DNA from: Gammaproteobacteria bacterium
Lineage (GTDB): Bacteria > Pseudomonadota > Gammaproteobacteria > Xanthomonadales > Xanthomonadaceae
Direction of reading: 5' to 3'
DNA length: 8,861 nucleotides
NCBI GenBank assembly: GCA_030431185.1
Contig: JAUIJO010000137.1
Span: forward strand, 1-8,861
Positions 5,520 to 8,861 of the stretch are shown here, in pieces; the stretch's first letter is position 1; each line of letters begins with the position of its first letter. A program made the translations under genes and the position numbers. Under the pieces are notes generated by a model. The model saw nothing but the letters and a program-made list of their open reading frames with translations. It was not told the origin of the DNA and made no database searches.

Positions 5520-8123
5520 TCAGCGGCGACGGAATCCGCCGCCCATGGGACGCCCGCCCAGGCCCCCGCGGAAACCACCCATGGGTCTCGACGGTCCCAT
5601 CGGCCGTGCCGCGGGGCGAGGTGCCGGCCGCTGGGCGGGACGCGGCGCCGGCCGGGCGAAGTCACCGTTGATGCGCTGCTGGCCCCGCTCCCGCGCGATC
5701 CGGTCGCGGTCGAGATCGCGCGTCTGCACGGGCGCGCGCGTGCCTCCGTCGGGGCGCGTCACCTGCTCCCATCCATTCTCGTCGTGCCGGTAGACGTTGC
5801 CGTCGTGTCCCGCGTAGATGTCGTCGTTGACCTTGACGGCCCCGCCGCCCTGCAACGACCCACTGTCCGCGTTGTAGTGGAAGCCGCCGGCCCCCGCGAC
5901 GTCCACGCGATTGCCGTCGCTGTCGAAACCGCCCACGCCTGCCGCACCGCCCGGCCCCCTCGCGGCTGCGCCGGCACTGTCGGTGACGCGGCCCGTGCGG
6001 GTGTTGACCACGGTGCGGTCCCCGGCCACGCCGGCGCGTCCCGTGTAGGCATTGCCAGCACCGGCCACGTCCCCCGAGACCACGCGACCGGTCTGCGGGT
6101 TGTAGCGGATGCCCTCGGCCCCCGCCCGGGTCGTGCCGGTATACGCATTGGTGTTGACGCCGGCACGGCCCCGACCGCGGCCCCCCGTGCGTTCGTTGTA
6201 ATAGCCTCCCCGCGCGGCGCGGCCGTAATTGCCGGTCCACGGGTTGGCCCAGGCCGCCGCGTTGCCACGGACCGCCGCCGCGCCCCAGTGGCCATAGACA
6301 TTCCAGGCAGCGGCACCGCCGCCCCACCAGCCCCAGGGGTAGGCCGGGCCATACCACGGCCCCCACCACGGACTGTACGGCCCGTACCAGCCCCCGCCCC
6401 AGCCCCAGCCCCAGCCGAAGGTCCAGCCGACCCAGGGATTCCAGCCGAAATAGGCGCCCATGCCATAGGTCGCCGGACAGCCGTACCAGTAGTTCCCCAG
6501 CCAGGGATCACAGCCATAGCCGGTGCCGTAGACCACGACATCGTTGCTCACGACCGTGCCGTAGTAGCCGGGCGTATAGCCCACGTAGACCTCGTCGCCC
6601 GTGCTGCCATAGACCCGCACGTAGGTGACGTAGTGCAGCGGGGACGAGGTGGGGATCGAATAGATCGCGGCGGGCACGCTGTCGGCCACCGCCCACGGAC
6701 CGGTCGGCGAAGGCGCGACGAACCAGATGCCCTTGTCGACGGCGTAGAAGTGCTGGCCATCGACGCGGATCACCGGCACCGGCGTGTTCCAAGCGTACTG
6801 GAGCGCCGTGCCTTCGATCGGCCGGAATCGCGGATCGCCGTCATAGGTCACCTGCAACGCCGCCTGGCCACGATCGACGCTGGCGGTCTGCGGGATGCTG
6901 TTGGCGATCAGGGATTCCTTCGCCTCGGGCGTGCCGGGAATCGACGCCAGTGCGCCGCTGCGGGGGCTGTCGGGCGGAATGGAACGGAAGTCGGCGGGGA
7001 GGCTCGAGGCGGAGACATGGCGCCATGGGCCCTGGCTGCCGGATGCGGAGAACCAGCGCCCGGAGACCAGCGCATACCAGGCATAGTCCTGGTCGGCATC
7101 GACGAACACGTCGGCGCCCGTGTTGGAGACGTAGCTCAGCGCGGTACCCGGAATGTCGGCGAATTCCGGCTCGCCCTGCGTGGTGATGAGCTCGGCCGGA
7201 CGCGTGCGCACCTCGATCACAGGCAGCCGCCCGTCCGCGAACGCGTCGGCGAGATCCGGCGGCGGGTTGTCCAGCGTGTCCACCGTCCCGGCCGCCACGG
7301 CCTCCCGGCGCGCCTGTTCCAGGGCCCCGTCGACCACCCCGGCGAGGGTCCAGGGGCCCCCGAGCGAGGCGGCCGTCACCCAGTGCCCGGCGACATGCAG
7401 GTAATAGCGGCCGCCCTGTTCCAGGACCAGCGACCGGGTGTTGATGACGCGCCTGACGCCACTGCCGGCGGTGGCCCGGAGCGCGGGCTCGCCCTCGATC
7501 CGCACCAGCAGCGCGGGTGCGGCGCGCAGCAACAGTTCGGGGGGATCGTTGGCGACCGGCAAGGAGCGCGTCCTGCGGTCGACCGCGGCGACCGCCAGCG
7601 AGGATTCGAGCTGCTCGAGCGACAGCGTCAGCGTGGCACCGGGCCCGAGCACCCCGCGCACCATGTCCAGGTAGCGCGCCTCCTGGTCCACCGCCGTGGG
7701 AAAACTGGCCGAATCCAGCGCGACATCGCTGAGGACGACGGCCCGGGCCTCCTTGTCCACCTGCGTGCGGGCCTGGAAGCGGACCACTCCATAGTCGAAG
7801 GCGTCCTGCGCATGGCCGTCCGCGCCGGCATGGGTCCCCGTCGCGACCGAGACCGCGAAGCGGCCCGAAAGCCGCGCGTCCTGCCACTCGTCGTACTGGG
7901 GCTGGTGGATGTTGAAGACGGTGCCGCCCGACGTGAACTGCCTCGGGAACGGCCTCGCATCGATCGCGACGCCATCGGAGCCCACCGGCGCGGGATCGGG
8001 CGCCGTGGCCGCTGGCGCCGGCGCTGCGGTTGCAACGGGCGGATCGGCGACACCGGGCGCACTGGCACAGGCAACGACGAACACCAGGACTGCGACCAGC
8101 CCCCCCAGACGTATCGACTGCAT
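5520..8123 (-). CDS. Large repeat-containing lipoprotein of unknown function (867 residues)
   Basis: Predicted lipoprotein: MQSIRLGGL, a hydrophobic core and lipobox VVAC with Cys19, then an Ala/Pro linker. The ATG at 8123 is set by GGAGG 7 nt upstream and by the signal peptide; the frame stays open upstream to 8729 but lacks both. Residues 55-200 form a domain with VVLSDVALDSASFP. Residues 208-494 hold three copies of one module (GEP/GDP, NT, GxW, GPW). Residues 495-555 include EVYVGYTPGYYGTVV and three Cys-Gly/Gly-Cys sites. Residues 556-603 are Trp/Gly/Tyr-rich. Residues 627-712 hold a 16-residue NxxTG repeat. The rest has GNVYRHDENGW (775-785) and a basic Arg/Pro/Gly tail (from about 822). 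From memory, similar proteins in other proteobacteria bear the loose name 'carbohydrate-binding family V/XII'; no carbohydrate-binding evidence is visible. It is probably envelope-anchored and may be cotranscribed with the M20 gene. Confidence 0.88.
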   Translation of the reverse strand: MQSIRLGGLVAVLVFVVACASAPGVADPPVATAAPAPAATAPDPAPVGSDGVAIDARPFPRQFTSGGTVFNIHQPQYDEWQDARLSGRFAVSVATGTHAGADGHAQDAFDYGVVRFQARTQVDKEARAVVLSDVALDSASFPTAVDQEARYLDMVRGVLGPGATLTLSLEQLESSLAVAAVDRRTRSLPVANDPPELLLRAAPALLVRIEGEPALRATAGSGVRRVINTRSLVLEQGGRYYLHVAGHWVTAASLGGPWTLAGVVDGALEQARREAVAAGTVDTLDNPPPDLADAFADGRLPVIEVRTRPAELITTQGEPEFADIPGTALSYVSNTGADVFVDADQDYAWYALVSGRWFSASGSQGPWRHVSASSLPADFRSIPPDSPRSGALASIPGTPEAKESLIANSIPQTASVDRGQAALQVTYDGDPRFRPIEGTALQYAWNTPVPVIRVDGQHFYAVDKGIWFVAPSPTGPWAVADSVPAAIYSIPTSSPLHYVTYVRVYGSTGDEVYVGYTPGYYGTVVSNDVVVYGTGYGCDPWLGNYWYGCPATYGMGAYFGWNPWVGWTFGWGWGWGGGWYGPYSPWWGPWYGPAYPWGWWGGGAAAWNVYGHWGAAAVRGNAAAWANPWTGNYGRAARGGYYNERTGGRGRGRAGVNTNAYTGTTRAGAEGIRYNPQTGRVVSGDVAGAGNAYTGRAGVAGDRTVVNTRTGRVTDSAGAAARGPGGAAGVGGFDSDGNRVDVAGAGGFHYNADSGSLQGGGAVKVNDDIYAGHDGNVYRHDENGWEQVTRPDGGTRAPVQTRDLDRDRIARERGQQRINGDFARPAPRPAQRPAPRPAARPMGPSRPMGGFRGGLGGRPMGGGFRRR
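5988..6245 (-). repeat. Six NxxTG motifs at an exact 16-residue (48-bp) period in the lipoprotein
   Basis: NPWTG, NERTG, NAYTG, NPQTG, NAYTG and NTRTG begin at residues 627, 643, 659, 675, 691 and 707, each exactly 16 residues from the last. Residues between are Gly/Arg/Ala-rich and poorly conserved. A strict short period with a conserved turn-like Asn...Thr-Gly fits a beta-solenoid or extended repeat. The DNA copies have diverged, so this is not a recent duplication. Confidence 0.75.
6315..6458 (-). repeat. Trp/Gly/Tyr/Pro-rich low-complexity stretch in the lipoprotein
   Basis: Residues 556-603 contain 13 tryptophans in 48 residues, with GWGWGWGGGW near 570-579 and WWGPWYGP near 586-593. 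Alternating Trp-Gly and Pro-Trp steps suggest surface-exposed aromatic strands rather than a globular core. It separates the triplicated modules from the 16-residue repeat. Confidence 0.8.
6642..7502 (-). repeat. Three diverged copies of a module in the lipoprotein
   Basis: Copies cover about residues 208-263, 303-384 and 425-494. Each has GEP or GDP (211, 317, 429), then Asn-Thr exactly 17 residues on (228, 334, 446), then G-x-W (246, 355, 465), then GPW exactly 10 residues after G-x-W (256, 365, 475). Copies 2 and 3 also share IEGTALQY/IPGTALSY and a Pro-Ala segment followed by SIP. Spacing this constant indicates internal duplication of one fold. The function is not recognised. Confidence 0.75.
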
Positions 8124-8434
8124 GCGGAATCCTCCGGTTGCCCCGTTGATCGTCCCGCCGGGCCGATGTCGTTCCATGGCGACCCGGGAATCAGGGCCAC
8201 CCGGGCCTGTCAGGCACGGTCGCGCGACGATGCGCGGTGATCGCGGGCATTCTCGCCATCTCCATGTCCCGATGGTGTCAAGGCGCTGGAACGGGCGGGC
8301 ATGCCGGTCGATGCGCGCCTTGCGGTCGCGCGGTGGCCGGAGGCCCGCGCGAGGCGGGGCGACCGATGTGGACCCACCCTGCACGCGGCCTGGTGGATGA
8401 TGCCGCCCCCAGCGGAATCCCACGAAGGCCATCC
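8124..8434. other. Divergent intergenic region between the lipoprotein and tspO genes
   Basis: No credible gene is seen in these 311 bp. It should hold both divergent promoters. On the minus strand a perfect TTGACA lies at 8281-8276, but the only reasonable -10 (GAGAAT, 8254-8249) is 21 bp away, too far for a normal sigma-70 promoter. ACCCGGG occurs at 8182-8188 and 8199-8205. An 8-bp inverted repeat lies at 8279-8322. The minus-strand ribosome site GGAGG is at 8131-8135; on the plus strand GAAGG (8424-8428) serves tspO. Confidence 0.5.
8279..8322. repeat. Inverted repeat CAAGGCGC / GCGCCTTG in the divergent region
   Basis: CAAGGCGC at 8279-8286 is matched by GCGCCTTG at 8315-8322, with a 28-nt interval that contains the 8-bp palindrome GGCATGCC (8298-8305) near its centre. 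The left arm overlaps the minus-strand TTGACA by three bases. It could be a regulator site for either gene, but chance is possible in such GC-rich DNA. Confidence 0.3.
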
Positions 8435-8861
8435 ATGAAGACGCGACACCCGACGACGACGAAACACGTGCTGGGCCTGGTGGCCTGGCTGGTCTTTGTG
8501 TTCGCGGCCTCGGCGGCGGGCGCGGCGGCTTCGATCCAGGCCAGGCCGTTCTATGCGGAACTCCTGCAGCCCGCGTGGGCGCCGCCGGCTTCCGTGTTCG
8601 GTCCGGTTTGGAGCCTGCTGTACGCCCTGATGGCATGGGCGGCCTGGCTGGTGTGGCGCGAAGGCGGCTGGCGCGAACGACGCATGCCGCTGGTGCTGTT
8701 CCTGCTCCAACTGGTGGCGAACGTCGCATGGAGTTGGCTGTTCTTCGCCTGGCACCAGGGCGCGCTCGCGTTCGCCGACATCGTGCTGCTCTGGCTGCTG
8801 ATCGCCGCCACCCTGGTGGCGTTCTGGCGCGTGCGGCCGCTGGCGGGAGCGCTGCTATTGC
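8435..8861 (+). CDS. tspO: TspO/MBR family membrane protein (3' end cut by window)
   Basis: The first 142 residues of a TspO (translocator protein / tryptophan-rich sensory protein), usually about 150-165 residues, so little is missing. TspO proteins are five-helix membrane proteins that bind and photo-oxidise porphyrins and are linked to tetrapyrrole and oxidative stress responses. Hydrophobic helices lie near 12-33, 53-74, 84-104 and 109-131, with the fifth starting at the edge. Family hallmarks are FYAELLQPAWAPP (39-51), FGPVWSLLYALMAWA (55-69) with LVW (72-74), and NVAWSWLFF (96-104), which carry the conserved Trp and Asn residues of the porphyrin pocket. GAAGG lies 6 nt before the ATG. 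It is transcribed divergently from the lipoprotein gene across 311 bp. What regulates it is not visible. Confidence 0.93.
   Translation, partial: MKTRHPTTTKHVLGLVAWLVFVFAASAAGAAASIQARPFYAELLQPAWAPPASVFGPVWSLLYALMAWAAWLVWREGGWRERRMPLVLFLLQLVANVAWSWLFFAWHQGALAFADIVLLWLLIAATLVAFWRVRPLAGALLL

Noticed and set aside
5460..8240. A 926-codon open frame on the plus strand, antisense to the lipoprotein gene
   Set aside because: Its composition is Arg/Gly/Ala/Val/His noise typical of antisense frames in high-GC coding DNA; the opposite strand has a lipobox, strong ribosome site and internal repeats.
8124..8729. In-frame 202-codon upstream extension of the lipoprotein
   Set aside because: It runs through the intergenic region and antisense to tspO, is Arg/Pro-rich, and the ATG at 8123 has GGAGG and a lipoprotein signal peptide.

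Overview
The window is very GC-rich and densely coded, with short gaps and strong G/C bias at third codon positions. Gene content and protein style (M13 and M20 secreted peptidases, an Old Yellow Enzyme with a YqjM/XenA-type signature, a BlaI/M56 pair, TspO) fit a gammaproteobacterium of the Xanthomonadaceae type (Lysobacter/Luteimonas/Stenotrophomonas-like). That placement is inferred from gene style only; no rRNA or marker gene is present. No tRNA, rRNA, insertion sequence, CRISPR array or phage gene was seen.

Layout. (1) 1-1383, minus strand: the first 56 codons of a secreted M13 (neprilysin-like) peptidase, preceded by an FMN-dependent ene-reductase. (2) 1384-1605: control region with a 14-bp palindrome near the ene-reductase start and a tandem TAGAC/GTCTAGAC operator in front of the next operon. 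(3) 1606-3940, plus strand: a two-gene operon of a BlaI/MecI-type repressor and a BlaR1-like M56 membrane metallopeptidase, overlapping by 8 bp. The M56 protein has no penicillin-sensing domain; it carries a Pro/Ala-rich linker and a long Met-anchored heptad-repeat region that should lie in the periplasm. (4) 3941-3973: convergent junction with a 9-bp GC stem-loop. (5) 3974-8123, minus strand: an 867-residue repeat-rich lipoprotein followed, after 88 bp, by a secreted M20 metallopeptidase. (6) 8124-8434: divergent control region without a credible gene. (7) 8435 to the end, plus strand: a TspO/MBR membrane protein cut by the window edge.

How the parts may work together. The repressor and M56 protease have the architecture of a sense-and-cleave signalling pair: a periplasmic signal activates the membrane protease, the repressor is removed and the operon is derepressed. 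No beta-lactamase is present, so the signal and the regulon are unknown. The other genes are mostly envelope or secreted functions (lipoprotein, M20 and M13 peptidases, TspO), but nothing shows that they belong to one pathway. The most distinctive items are the sensor-less M56 protein with a possible internal translation start, and the lipoprotein, which combines three copies of one module, a Trp/Gly-rich stretch and a 16-residue NxxTG repeat of exact period.
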